Of a DNA stretch of 64,000 nt, positions 26,161 through 38,652 are shown piece by piece. The position numbers were made by a program, and so were the translations under genes. Below the pieces are notes generated by a model, which did not search any database, was not told where the DNA came from, and saw only the letters and a program-made list of their open reading frames with translations. Origin of the DNA: Oxyruncus cristatus (Eukaryota > Chordata > Aves > Passeriformes > Cotingidae); NCBI GenBank assembly GCA_013399855.1, contig VXAY01005269.1, positions 760,398-824,397 on the forward strand. Direction: 5' to 3'. Positions within the stretch are counted from its first letter, which is position 1. Each line of letters starts with the position of its first letter.

Positions 26161-27712
26161 TTGTAGAAACAAAAGTCACAGTTTTAATTTCTGATGTCAT
26201 CCAGGAATATAGCAAAATTTCCATATCCATTTTAATTCATTAGTAGTCGATATTTGGTCAGACCAGTCACTTCAATGTTTTCTATATTGCCATATAATGA
26301 CAGTAGTTGTACGATGCAGATCGACAGATTAATTCCTCTGCAAATGTAACAGAAAGGTCCAAAGAAGTTAAAAAGGCAGGTCATCTATCTAAATATTAAT
26401 AATACAGGGGAAGGTAAGATGGGATGTACAGCAGAATATCTTGTTTAAAAGTTGTCAGTCTGAGAATGACAGAACATATTTTTCCATGGCTGATTCAGAA
26501 TTTGGACATAATGTTTTAATAATTGTTTGGTTTTCAGTTTGTTGATGACTGCCCCTTGGTCTGATAATGTTATGATCACTGTCTTTGCTGGCTAGTGCTT
26601 CTTGTAAAGATTTTTGGTAAAATATTGGGAAAAAAAAATCTAAAAAAAATTTTACTCTTTCAAAGGATGGTCTAATCAGTCTTTTTATTTTGCCTCCTTC
26701 ACTTTAAATCTCTTTTCTCCTGTACAACTCATCTCGTGAGCTGGGTTCTGAAAGTGTTCCTATCAAGATTCAAAAGAGAGTATTGTCTCATATATATATA
26801 TATATATTTATATATATAAAATATACGGGAGGAACTGCAAACTTACCTTTTGAAAGCAGTGGAATACCGAAATTAAGTATTAATTAATTTTCTAGCATTA
26901 GTACTATATGATCATGATATTAAAAGCTACACTGTAATAGAGTTAATACTTCCTTTAATTTCATGATCCCATATTTTTTTTGTTTTAAATGGTCCCTGTT
27001 CATCACAGTGTAAATGATCTCTAAACAAAGAGGGATTTACCATTCCCTCTTGCCCTCACTACTTAATGTTTGGCCCACACCCTCTGTATGACATGTCATT
27101 CTGACTGTCCTCTAGAGAAAAAGACATTAATTTCTGTATGAATTGCTGGCTTCTTAGCTATTAATGAACATACTTTATTAACATGCTGCAAAAAGGGGTT
27201 GTGACATTCTAATATTACAGATGGAGATATCAAAACATGGACAGCTAAGATTGAAATATTTCATTTTGGGGAGTTTCCTAATGTTAAATTAATAAGATTC
27301 AATTGATGGTTTGCTTTATTTCCCGAGTACTTAGTATTATGTATCTTTTTATATCTCACCATCCATTGACTGCTACAATATTTTTGTGGAGCAGAGTTAC
27401 AACTCAAAGACCTACTTGATGGCGGATAGAGAAACTCATCATTAGTGCAGCCATGGTCACTGCAGTCAAATACATTTACCCAACGTTGTTTTGGTAGCAT
27501 GTGAGAGAAAACAGGTATAGATTCCAGTTCTCAAATGCACACAATTGCAGTGTTCAGGTAGTGCAGCACTGATTCATCATTCCTCATTCTCATTCATCAT
27601 CCACCTGCAAACTCTAAAAGAAGTTAAGGGTCCCCTGTTCAAATATCGTGTTCACTGCGGAGTCCTGCTTATGCCCAAAAGACCTCATGGGGAGTATGTT
27701 CCTGTTAGTAAA
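26161..27712. other. Non-genic DNA between CR1 copies
   Basis: No gene is supported. It holds a TA microsatellite (26789-26820) and otherwise AT-rich unique-looking sequence. Confidence 0.65.
26789..26820. repeat. (TA)n microsatellite
   Basis: About 15 TA units with one TTTA interruption. It is self-complementary, so it can extrude as a cruciform. Confidence 0.92.
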
Positions 27713-27965
27713 GATTGCTCCTGACTAAACAGAGAAGGCTTCAGGGAGACCTAATTGCAGCCTTCCAGTACCTGAAGGGAACCTACAAGAGAGATGGAGA
27801 GAGACTATTTAAACAAGGACATGCAGTGACAGGACAAGGGGGGATGTGGCTGTTAGCAACCTGGTCTAGTGAAAGGTGCCCCTGCCCATGGCAGGGGTGT
27901 TGGAACTAGATGACCTTTAAGGTCTCTTCCAACCCAAACCATTCTATAATTCTATGATTCTATGA
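27713..27965 (+). mobile_element. CR1 LINE, internally deleted
   Basis: The plus strand begins with the ORF2-end region (AGAAGGCTTCAGGGAGACCT, CCTTCCAGTACCTGAAGGG) and ends with the canonical 3' terminus (GGAACTAGATGACCTTTAAG, CCAACCCAAACCATTCTATA, then ATTCTATGATTCTATGA). Near 27850 the sequence jumps from ACAGGACAAGGGGGGATGTG straight to AGCAACCTGGTCTAGTG. This skips roughly 200 bases of 3' UTR that are present in the 32712 copy. It is less diverged than most other copies here. Confidence 0.95.
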
Positions 27966-30553
27966 AGTAACTGGGTTGGATGGGAAGATGTTTTGTAACT
28001 CGTGTATCACCTAGAGAAAATAATTTCTCTGCAGTGGTAGAAAACTAACAGCCTTTGAGCCTGCCTAAGCCTGCCTTCCAAGCAGAGAAAAAATGGATAA
28101 GGTGTTAAACTCATGATAGACAAGAATTTGGTTTTCACTTTGCTTTTTTTCTGTCCACACATTGATCTGTTCAAGAAATCTAAAGACACTTTAGCTTTAA
28201 CCTCCAGTACTGGCCTGTATGGATCTGGATCACATAGTGTGGAAACGACCATGTAATTGAAGGGCATCAGCCTGCACATGACTATTCCTGCCCTACTGCT
28301 CTCTCTCTCCCTCTCTCCCTCTCTCTCTCTCTCTGGTTGTGACCAAACATTTGGTCTAAATTTGGAGAATTATTTGTATGGAGACAAACAAACTCCCCAG
28401 CAAGACTTAATTTTTAGTCAGATCAGAAAAAATACAAAGCAGTTTCAAAATTAAAAAATGTTGTTTGTGATGCATACTGGCTGTTTTGCTACTGAATTAA
28501 TGTTCCTTTCCTACTGCTTTGGTTTAGATGTTCCCAATGAAAATTATTGGGGTTACTTTAGTTTGAGCAGTCCTAGGTCTGCCTAGCATAGACTTAACAG
28601 TTTTCTTGACAAAGTCACAGTGGTGGCATTAAATAAACATGCTATGACTGCTTCCAGGAGAGTGTTAATGTAATTTTTAGTGAAGCAGAGAGGGGGTTAA
28701 TTAGGAAATTATGCAAAGGAGGTATTTATAATTTTGTTTTGAGGCCATGATCTGTTAAACAGGCAGGAAAATAACAGTGAAAGGAAAGACCTCTATCATG
28801 ACAGATGAAACTGTAAAGGAGATTCAATGCCTTTTGCAGCAATTAGGAAATCTCATGTTTCAGACACAGCTAAACATCAAACTGCAGGTGTTTGTTAATA
28901 AAATGCTAACCTGCACAGCAAAGGATTCCACACTTGTTTCTTATATCTCATTTTGGGATGAGATGAAGTGACACATTCTAGTGGTTTCCAGGGAGACAGC
29001 ATTTTGCTCACAGACTACACTCACGTTACGTTGCTAGCACCGGAGATACTTTGATAATGCGAGAGAGGAGAAAACTTTTTTCTTAAGTTTTCAGCCTTTA
29101 CCATCAGTAATGAAGTTTTCAGAAAACACCCTCAAGTGCTTTATGATGCTGTTTTCTCATGCAGTTAATTAATAATATTTTCATTTTCAGTGTTCTGTGA
29201 TCATTTCTCATAAATTTACATTAGCTAGTGCTCTATTCCCATATTCAAACTAGAGGGGCTAATCTTAGCGCATAAGCTACAGTGGTTTAGCTTAAATTCT
29301 TTTAAAATTTATCCTAGGTAGGTGTTTCTATTTAAGTACATGTTTTTTTAACCATTCAAGTCTGTGTTCGAAAGTGTTATAATTCCCAAAACATTTTTAA
29401 CTGTTACAGTGCTTTCAACAGGATTTGTGTCACTTTTAAAAGGCAGAAGTTTAAAAGCTTTTCTCAGCTCTGCATTGTAAAAGAGGTCATCATTAACCAG
29501 CATCTTGTTTTTTTAACCATAAATCATGCAATTCTTAGAACTTCTGGTTATTATTAAATTGCTGTCAGGAAAGTAAATGTCCATTGTAGTTAAAAACCCA
29601 CAAAAGCCACCCAGCACATAAATTTCAAGAGACTGCAACAGGATTTCACACATCTACCTAGTAAATTACTGTGGATAAATAATGTGCCATGATGAATTAC
29701 CTAGACTTTATTCACTTATACTAAACTAGACTCCTCACACTAAAATATTTCACTGCATTATTTTATTACCTATTACTGTCACAAAATAAACTACTGACTA
29801 TGGGATGATGTACTAGTTTGGACAGATTGATGGATCTAGATTACCTGAAAAAGGCATGTCTTCTTAGGACATTGCAGCATTAAAGCAATTCTGATGTTCA
29901 TAAAAGACAGCAGCAAATCTTAGCAGAGTTAGGACACAGAATAGAGATTGACAGCTGCACAGGCAATAGGGTGGATTTCAGTTTGCTGTTAAAGAAGACT
30001 TTCAGAACCCTGCTTAGATGGCTGTTTACCTCAGAAGATAAGAAAACCTCAAAAGGCTTTTAAAGACTTTTCAGAAATTCAACTGGAACACTTTGGGGCT
30101 AAAACATTTCTTTAGCCTTCAGTGTGGCTGGTTAGAAGTTTTTTTCTAAACTTTTCTAGTTGTGAGGCTTTTGTGTTTTGTTTTAGTCTTGGGTGTGGTT
30201 TTTCATTTGTTTGTGATTTGTTAGTTTGTTTTCTTTTCATGGGCTCTGGGGTGTAGTGTGGGTAGAATAAACCTTTCCATGAGTTAAAGAATGTATCTTC
30301 TTTCTTAAGTTCTGTTTCAAATTGTCCAATGTCAGTATGAAAGAAATAGCAGGATGGTGCTGGAATTCTTCTGTCTAGACAGTTCCATAATTTTAGTCTC
30401 TATAATCACGCCTGTGTCTCAGCTATTCTGATTCTATACTGGTATGTTCTTTAAGTATTCAGTTTATATCGGAGGAAATTTGTTTCTGCAAACACTCAGG
30501 GTAAACAAATTTCATACCTAAGTAAAACTTAAGTTCAACTAAGTGTTGAGTAT
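27966..30553. other. Non-genic DNA
   Basis: No gene is supported. It contains a CT microsatellite at 28299. A stretch from about 29000 to 29340 is evenly complex, with a few CpGs and many TAATTA-type cores, a texture that sometimes marks conserved non-coding DNA; this is not demonstrable here. Confidence 0.6.
28299..28334. repeat. (CT)n microsatellite
   Basis: CT/CCCT units, about 36 bases, all pyrimidine on the plus strand. Confidence 0.92.
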
Positions 30554-30695
30554 TCGAGATTAGCTCAGTTGGTTAAAAGTTGGTGCTAATAATGCCAAGG
30601 TCATGGGTTCAATCCTGCGTATGGGTCATTCTCTTAAGAGCTGGGCTCAATGATCCTTGTGGGTCCCTTCCAACTCAGAATACTCTGTGATTCTG
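30554..30695 (+). mobile_element. tRNA-Ile-derived SINE with CR1-like tail (TguSINE1-type)
   Basis: The head (30554-30628) has the tRNA layout: A box TAGCTCAGTTGG at 30561-30572, an anticodon loop CTAATAA with AAT (tRNA-Ile) at 30588-30590, and B box GGTTCAATCCT at 30606-30616. The acceptor stem no longer pairs well and no gene terminator follows, so it is not a functional tRNA gene. The tail (30643-30695) is a CR1 3' end: CTCAATGATCCTTGTGGGTC, CCTTCCAACTCAGAATACTC, then TGTGATTCTG. A CR1 LINE enzyme would recognise such a tail. This chimaera matches what is known of TguSINE1 of passerines; I have not compared it with a library. RNA polymerase III would read it from the internal A and B boxes. 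Confidence 0.9.
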
Positions 30696-30730
30696 ACCTC
30701 AGAAGTAGCTGAGCGATAAAACAGTTGCCA

Positions 30731-30865
30731 GGGTCAGCCAAAGTGCCTGTCTAGCTCAGCATCCTAACTCTGGCCCTGGCCAAAAGCAGGGAAGGTCAGA
30801 AAAAGGAAATGGTATATATCATGCATCTCCCTGTCCACTGGAAGCTTAGGGAAATCCTGAAAGAG
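30731..30865. mobile_element. Ancient amniote interspersed repeat relic
   Basis: CAGCCAAAGTGCCTGTCTAG, CTCAGCATCCTAACTCTGG and CCCTGGCCAAAAGCAGG follow the order of a very common reptilian repeat ('ccaaaggtccatctagcccagtatcctgtctctgacagtggccaa..ccag'). The later CATCTCCCTGTCCACTGGAA and GCTTAGGGA fit its further 'ccc.gtc..ttcccagcttctggcag..gggttaggga' segment. Divergence is high, as expected for an element older than birds. I do not assign a family name. A minus-strand frame across it is a shadow. Confidence 0.55.
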
Positions 30866-32711
30866 ACAATTTCTGTTGAGTGAAGTAAATGCCAATGAAC
30901 TTGTCCATTCTGTGTAGGCATATCCCTGTAGAAGTGGTAGTTTCTGCGTAGCCACTTGAAGGTTTCCAGGCACAGAGTTTGTCAGGGTAGAGACTTTAGA
31001 CTTGGCCGCTAAACCAACCTGTAAATATTTGAATGCCTGAGTAGGTATATGCACATTGCTATTTCTGTAATTTGGATCACACAGGGGCAAAAGTAATAAG
31101 AAACTGATTGTTTCTCAAATTATTACATCTCAAACCAAGGTTTTTGAGAAGGTGATTAGCACTTCTGTTCTCCATGTGGACTCCAGTTTAACAAGCCCAA
31201 CAAAGGGCTGGTCTCAGTGACTTAATAATGTCTATTTTCACTTTTTTTGCATTCTGAAGAGCTGCTCAAAATGCTTAAAACTACACTTAAAACTCCTACA
31301 AAAATTAACTTGTATTAAATTATATATATATAAGCAAAGCATTTTAATTGAAATTATTTGGGTCTATTATTTGGATTACATGTTTTAAACTAAATGTTAA
31401 AATGATAGTTACCTCTATATACTTTTCTTCCCAGAAAAAAAAAAGTAATTTCTAAACCTGGTCCAGTAAGAATTTTATATTTACAGAAGATATGAAATAC
31501 TTCTATTAAAATTGGGTTCACCACAAGGTAGATTTTGTAAGCTTCCCATCACCTTAATTCCTAAAGAAAATTAATTTTACTGCTAACCTGTTTTATGTAT
31601 GTCAGCATACAGCAGACTTAAATAAAGTAGCAATTAATGAAACAAAAATACCAAGAGAACCTGTAATGCAAGCAATGCATTGTAAACTGAACAAAGTAAT
31701 GTAATGTAAACTAAACTTTCTGATCTAAAATGAATCATTCACATCTAGAAAAGGAGTAGTCATCTCATTAGCAGCCAGACTCACAAACCAGTCTGGAAAA
31801 GTTACAGCTTTGCTTCAAGGCAGATCAAGAAATTATCCTCCATCACTGGAGAGGTGATGCAAGAGTCCACTGAATACTTTACCATCAAGTTATGGGTGGG
31901 GAAGCCTTTTTATTGTGGAGATGGAGACCAGACTGAGTTACCAGGACTAGGCATATGTTCCTAGAACTGCTGCTCCTGGTGATTCAACGTGGGTAATCAG
32001 ACGCTGAATTTGTGAATTCTCAGCTGTGCTGCAGGGACAGTGCCAGTGGAGCATCAGTCATTGCAGTGAGGTTTCAGCAGTACAGTTTATTTTATACAAT
32101 ACTTACATGGCCTGAAAAGAAACCAAGATACTTTTACGACATCACATTTAAATATATGAACAGTATAATGCTATTTTTGACAGGGGTTATGGAATTTTTA
32201 TTCTGGGTTTTCTCAGAGAAAGTGCTTCTTAAAATGAACTGTATCTCATTAGTGACATGATTTTCATGCTAATGTAACAAAAATGTAGTCAGCACAAACA
32301 TAGACATACAGTAAATGCATGCTACCATAAACCATTATTTTTTTCTGCGTTATTAATTATGAAAAGTCTGAGCTTGCAGTATTTCCAAATGTCATATCAC
32401 ATTTAACCCTATTAGCCTCTTACAAATGTGCTTTACAGAAATGTTCTGTAAACAACAACAGGGATTTGTCCAAGGATCCTGAAATACAAACACTGATTAC
32501 CCCATCCTACAGTAGGAATGCCATCCACAGCCAGCAATACAGGACACTGAAAGCAATGGTTATATCCCACTTCTAAAGGCTGGGAAAAAACTAAGGAGAG
32601 ATTCTACAAAATCAAAGGAGAGAGTGCTAGGACCTGAAGTTGAAAATTTGAACTTTATACATTTACAAATGAGCCTTATAAAAGTGTGTATTTTATCGCT
32701 GAACATAGATT
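30866..32711. other. Non-genic DNA
   Basis: No gene or recognised repeat apart from a short TA run at 31321-31333 and a small local duplication of AATGTAA-type strings near 31680-31715. Confidence 0.6.
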
Positions 32712-33047
32712 CCTTCCAGTTTCTCAAGGGGGCCTACAAGGAAGATGAAGAGGGACTCTTCATCAGGAAGTGAGGTGATAGGACAAGGGGTGATGGCTTC
32801 AAATTGAAAGAGAGCAGGTTTAGATTAGGTGTACAGAAGAAATTCTCTACTGTGAGGGTGGCGAGGTACTGGAACAAGTTGCCCAGAGAAGTTGTGGATA
32901 CTCCAGCCCTGGAAGTGTTCAAGGCCAGGTTGGATCGGCCTTTGAGCAACCTGGTATAGTGAGAGGTCTCCCTGCCCTTGGCAGGTATTGGAACTAGATG
33001 ATCTTTAAGGTGTCTTCCAACCCAAGCTATCATATGACTCTGTGATG
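32712..33047 (+). mobile_element. CR1 LINE, 5'-truncated 3' end (about 336 bp)
   Basis: Continuous CR1 3' UTR on the plus strand: GGGGCCTACAAGGAAGATGA, GATAGGACAAGGGGTGATGG, GAGGGTGGCGAGGTACTGGA, GTGTTCAAGGCCAGGTTGGA, GAGCAACCTGGTATAGTGAG, GGAACTAGATGATCTTTAAG, and a terminus CATATGACTCTGTGATG with mutated octamers. It keeps the block that is deleted in the 27713 copy, so the two are independent insertions of the same or a close subfamily. The minus-strand frame of 107 codons is a shadow. Confidence 0.95.
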
Positions 33048-36000
33048 CTTCAGACACAAAAATGTTACTTTAAAGAGTGAAACTTTGCTAAATTTGATCT
33101 ACAGTGAACAAATGCTGATGGCTTTCCTTTTACAAGGGAATAATTTTACCAGTAATTGAAGAACTCTAGGGTCAAACTTGCAGATAAAAATTTAGTGTGA
33201 GATATCTTTTCAATGATCCTGACATTGCCAGTAAAGAAGAATGAGGAAATTAACACTGTAAATTTCTACTTCATTGAAACCAGAGCAGTGCTGCAGGTGG
33301 CCCAGTCCAGCTGGCTCTAAGAAATACCGTTGGTTCCCAAAATATTTGTTAATCTTATCTCTCAGTTCTGTTCACCATCACCAGATTTGGCAGGCGCTTC
33401 CCACTACTCTTCTTGAAATTTCTTCTTCTGATCACAGCCCCGTAGGCACAACAAAGGGCTGGGTCTTGATGGGACAGGCAGGGGAGAAGGGGATTTCCAA
33501 AAGCTGCATATTTCATCCATGAAACAGTGTCTTCCAGCAGAGTACTACTCTATCAGCAAATTCTTAACCAGGTCTGACTACCAAGGATGGTGAATCTAAA
33601 TACATTAAGCAGTGATACCTTTGAGTTTTCAGTATGGAGTTCTCTTTATGAAATGGAAAGCAAAGAATTTTGTTGTCAAAACCATGAAAACAATTTTTTT
33701 TTTTTAAATTCTGATATAAGATGAGGCAGTAGTTGGACTTTTACAGAGTCTGAAAGATCAAGGAAGTATAATTATTATTTTTAAAGAAATATCTTGCCTT
33801 TCTGAAAATACCTGGACTACTGGTCTTTTGAAGTCAAAAGCAGATAGAATGGTCACACATTTTGAGGTTAGCTTTAGGGTGTGCGTTCATATTAACATAT
33901 TTATGTACTTTACTTGACCGAGGATTAAAGCTGTGCTTAAATGTTTTTGCTGAACTGGGCTGTGAAAGAGATTGCTTAGAAGAGGACAAGTTACCTGGGG
34001 TGTTTGAAGAAGAAAATAAAGTCACTCTCAGAACTTAGAAATGTCATATAAAGCCTAATCTCAACATCACTGGGAAAATCCAAAAACTGCATGTTGCAAA
34101 GCTTGGCAGAAAATAAGAAAATGAGGTTTGGCTTTGAAAAATTCAAGCTGGTACTTATGCATAAGATAATCAGAAATACATATTATCACAGTAGAAGGAT
34201 TTAAAGGGACCTATCAACTTGAAATATATTAATTTATAAAAAAAGGCATTAATAGTAGTGTCAGATAAAATTCCTACTCTGTGGTTGCTCTGCAAATTCT
34301 TGAGGCTTTAAAGTCATGATTTTCATTCTGCGACTGCAGCGTGAAAGAGTCACAGAAACAAGGAAAATAGTGAAACTGAAGATACACAGAGTGCATGCAA
34401 ATGTGGAAGTAAACAAACTAGAGAGAACCAGAAACAGTTTTTCATTTTTTTCCAGTTATTTGTAGTTATAGGAAGCCTTGGAGTTATGCCAAACAATAAA
34501 AAGCACATTACTTTCAGGCAACAGACTGACTTTTAAGTAGCATTGCTTAAAGGCAAAAGGCATTGATCCTCAATTAAATGAAAATTAATTTACTATCCTT
34601 TTCCTTTACTCTTTCATAAAGGTTGTTCAATGGCCTTAGATTTTTTTAATCAGAATCCAGAAATTATTTCAGACAAGACTTGTTGGCACTAAGAAAATAC
34701 TGTTCCCACACGAGAATTAGGTCACCTAATATTGGCACCTCAATTATTTTCATCATTAGCAGGATTATGGAAGAAGACTACTTCAAAATCATGCTGTAGG
34801 ATGTTAAGGTATTGGTAAAGTCATCTAAGCAAGGGAATCATGGGTGGTCAAATATGATGCTAATCCTACATTTATGCCTCATGGCCAGATGGCAAATTTA
34901 TGTGATCCTCTGCACTTTACAGACACACATCTTGATTCTTTCTCAAGCTAGTGCACCAACACTCAAATCAATTTAACTTTTGCTGTAGAGAAACAGGGAA
35001 ATAATAGTAAGTGGAAAATGAAATTAGAAATAGATTTTCCACTACTAAATATCAAAATGTTTTGATAACAGAATATATTGTGTATGCCCAGAACTAGGTG
35101 ACCTGTTGTATGGGAGATTGGATCTTGAGTTTGATGGGACTTTGTATTATTTTTGTTTGACCTTTTGTGCAGAAAGGGGAGAAAACTGCAACTGAATTGG
35201 TATCCTCATCTATATTTTTAACAAAAGAACTAGTTTTGTTTCATGATGCTGTTGGGAGAACTCACACATTAAAAAACTTTTAGTTTTCTTCAGTGATGTA
35301 GATTGGTTTAATCACATAACAATTGTCTTAAAACTGTGTGTTATATCCTTTAAATGGTTCCCAAGCTAGTTATAGTAAATAAGATATATAAAAAAAAAAA
35401 AAGAGGTAGGAGAAGGTTAAGCATCTGAAAAAGTATTTAAATGCTGATAGTATTTTTTTCAGGAAATGAATTGGTATCTTAAGAATCACAGAAAATAATG
35501 TGTGAGAACACAGGTGGTAGCATTTGTGTCATGACCCTATGAAGAGTGTTTTACTGTCCCTCCTCCTCTGCTCTCTCTGGGCATTGGAAGAGACCTTAAT
35601 AGGATGGTTGCTCAAATTGGCTTTTAATTTAACTAAATCATGTAGAAGATGTATTTTTCAGCTTCCAATTACAGAAACAGAACTCTCTTGCTTTCATTTT
35701 CCCTCTGGTGTTGTTTGGTTTGCTGGTTTTTGTTGTTTTTAACACCAACTCTAGCAAGGTTTGAGCAAGAGATGTGACTCAACTGGAAACTTTAAGAGTT
35801 AACCTGTTGGAAAAAGATGGGTAGAGCTATATTGAAAACTATTGTGGCAGGATCAGCCAGTTCTTCTTTCCCAATTTGTCTCCTGGTCTCACATTGCCCT
35901 TGAGTTGCACACAGCAGTGGCTTTTGGAATAATTGATTTTTCAGTTCGCTGACTGAAAAAAATTCCATTCACATTGACCTGAAATGATTTCTTTAGGAGG

Positions 36001-37043
36001 GATGTTGCTCATCCTGTTAAAAATCTGAAGTCTTAAAATATTTCACTGGAGTTAATATGAGAAATAATTTAAAAAAGCCCCCAAAACTAAAGGTAAATGC
36101 TGAGCCTACTGTCAGTCTGAACCAAAAATTATTTTGTTTTTAAAATGGCAGAAAAAATGTTTTGACCTTTAACAAATGTTTTTCCCCGCTGAAATACGCC
36201 AAGTCTTCAGAAGAAACCTCTAATAGTTTTGACAGTACTTTATTGGCCAACAGATACTTCAGCCACAGCATTTTATTCAATATTACTCCAAGGCTGCACA
36301 AGATTTTGCAGCTTGTGTTTCAAGAGGGGGTAAGGCTAGGGACATGATCCACGTTTTCTATAAGTGGTGTGTTTGCAAGGTTTTTTGGTCTACACTTTCC
36401 TGCTTCTGTGTTGTCAGCTCTGGGCAATGCTTTTAGGGCAGCTGGGTTCAGACTCTGAGCATAGATCAGAACTACATTCCCTTCCCACATGGAAGGTACC
36501 ATGGCTGCATTTCTGGCTCCCTGAAAAACAGAGAACACATTCATAGGAGATGACTGAGATTTATAAATAATTATCAGAGGTCAGTTCTTATTTAAATTAA
36601 GGTAAAATGTTCTTGTTTCCATTTCTCGCTTCAGATCCAGATGCCAAAATTGTCATGCCTCCTGTGTGCCTGTAAATTGTGACTTCTCAAAGGCACTGAT
36701 TGGCATGAAAGGCTTTAAATGGCCTTGTACTAAAATAGCCTTTAAGTATGGATGCACAACTGTTAAAATCAACACCAGGGAAGTGTTAACAAAAATAGGG
36801 TTGCAGGACAATCGGATGTGAATATATAGCAACCGAAATAATGCAAGCAAGCCACGCCATGAATAGCCTTCCCACATGCTACAGTAATGCTACTTATTTA
36901 CATTGCAAAGAGAGGAGCTGATGAGGGCAGGCACATTGGGATGAAACATCACAAACATCACAAACTCAGGCCCCAAAGGAATGTTATTTGACCGTGACTT
37001 TTGGTTGAATCTGTGGTAGTTTGAAGACATCATTCTTTTCAAT
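33048..37043. other. Non-genic DNA
   Basis: No gene is supported. Unique-looking and AT-rich, with a short A-run near 35389. The last about 450 bases (36560-37010) look like conserved non-coding sequence and are listed separately. Confidence 0.6.
36560..37010. other. Candidate conserved non-coding element
   Basis: An evenly complex, repeat-free stretch with ATAATTA, TTTAAATTAA and several TGACC/GGTCA-type half sites (GAGGTCA at about 36576, TTTGACCGTGAC near 36988). It also carries a small ACATCACAA duplication. Its texture suggests possible regulatory DNA, but this is inference only. The 74-codon minus-strand frame at 36653-36877 has no recognised domain. Confidence 0.25.
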
Positions 37044-37550
37044 AATCACAGAATCATTGGAAGTTTGGATTTGAAAGGACCATTAAAGATCATCTATTTC
37101 CATTAATTCTGCTATGGGCAGGGACATTTCTGCTAAGTTAGGTTTCTCAAAGCCCTATCCAACCTGATCTTGCACATTTCCAATTATGAAGCATCCAAAA
37201 CTTCTCTGGGCAACCTGTTCTAGTGCCTCACCATCCTCATTGTAAATAATTTCTTCCTTATATATTCTCCTTGAATCTATCTTCTTTCATTTTAAAACCA
37301 TTGCCCTTTGTCCTGTCACTACAGACACTGTTAAAAAAAAATCTCTATTATTCTTATTAGCCCCCTTTAGGTACTGAAAGGCTTCCATAAAGTCTGTGAG
37401 GAGCCTTCTCCCCTTCAGGCTAAACAAGCCCAACTCTCTCAGCTGGTCTTTAGAGGAGAGGTGCTCCAGCTCTCAGATCATCTTCACGGCCTTCCTCCAA
37501 ACCTTCTCTAACAGGTCCACATCTTCCTTTCCTATACATATTAATGCAGT
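37044..37550 (-). mobile_element. CR1 LINE, old copy (about 500 bp)
   Basis: It starts as a mutated reverse-complement CR1 terminus (AATCACAGAATCATTGG, TTGAAAGGACCATTAAAGATC). It continues through CTTCTCTGGGCAACCTGTTC, TAGTGCCTCACCATCCTCA, GCCCTTTGTCCTGTCACTAC, TAGGTACTGAAAGGC, CCTTCAGGCTAAACAAGCCC, and the ORF2-end blocks GAGGTGCTCCAGCTCTCAGA and TCTCTAACAGGTCCACATC. It carries many substitutions and an A-run insertion near 37333, so it is clearly older than the 12439 copy. The open frame of ORF2 is not kept. Confidence 0.93.
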
Positions 37551-38652
37551 GGAAGTGACACATGACTAACACTACTTGCTGTAAAAACCGGAAGAAGAGG
37601 CTGGGCCCTAATTTATATCACTGAGTTTACAACTTCTCAGCTAAGCAAACTGCCAAAAAGTTCTTTTCTGCTTAATGGAGAAAGAGAAGCAATTTCAGGA
37701 TGGGGTTTTGTCGCCAGACTTAAGACATCTACTGTGGATGAGTTTGTTTGCTCTCAATTAAGTTTGCAGTGGCTTACATGTAGGTATCAGTGTTTAGTGA
37801 GAGGAATCAGGTGCAGAACAGAAGGTGGCACAGTCCTATCGGTCTGTGGCCAGAGCCTGGGTTTCCTCTCTTCCAGGTCAGTGAAGCCTTTAATAATGCA
37901 CTTTCTGGGCTGCTTATTTCTTTCCTCTCTCTGCTTTTCTACTCAAGTGCTTGATTTCAGCTGGACTGGGTGTTGAAAAAGAAAGAAGATTTCTTTCTCT
38001 CTTCTGTTAATGAAGAATGCGTGGGGACATATATATGTTGCCAGCTTCTGAATTTACAAGGAAAAATATTAAGTGAAATTGAGTTGTTTAAAATATTTAT
38101 AGATGATTCTGGTTTTTATTTTTCAAAATGATTGAGGCAGACTATTTTAGTATGACAATTGAGACTCATCCCTTCTGGGAATATAATTTACGGTAAGCTC
38201 ATGGCTTTGACTTTGAAGATTTTTAATCCTCAAGGGCATTAAAGGGTAGAATTACGTTTATAATAAACAGGATCCTTGAGTAATATAGACATTCACACTG
38301 ACTAAGGGCTTAATTTTGGTTTAATCTTTAATTCAGCAGCAGATTGTTGTGCGCAGCAACACTATCAATTACAAAAATGATCTATATAAAGAGCTAGGGA
38401 AGCTACCAAAGTAGAGTGGTGTTCTTATGATGAAGGCAACAGACAAGTCAGTATCACCCTGAAGAAACTGAACGTCCCTTCTGTTTTGCTTACTTTATTG
38501 TTCAAGAAATTCTTGACACCTGCTTTTCATTCTTTCTTTTAGTTTCTGTGTGTCAGCTGCCACCATAATACCTAAATGAAGTGAAAAGAATTAAGGACAA
38601 GATAAAATAAAAAAAAGTTACTAATAAGGCAACTGAACTGTTTTTTAGAACA
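37551..38652. other. Non-genic DNA
   Basis: No gene or repeat recognised in about 1.1 kb. The longest frame is 80 codons (37734-37976) and has no known domain. Confidence 0.6.

Noticed and set aside
30554..30628. A tRNA-Ile gene
   Set aside because: The acceptor stem is eroded, the variable regions are mutated, and a CR1-like tail is attached, so it is the head of a SINE.
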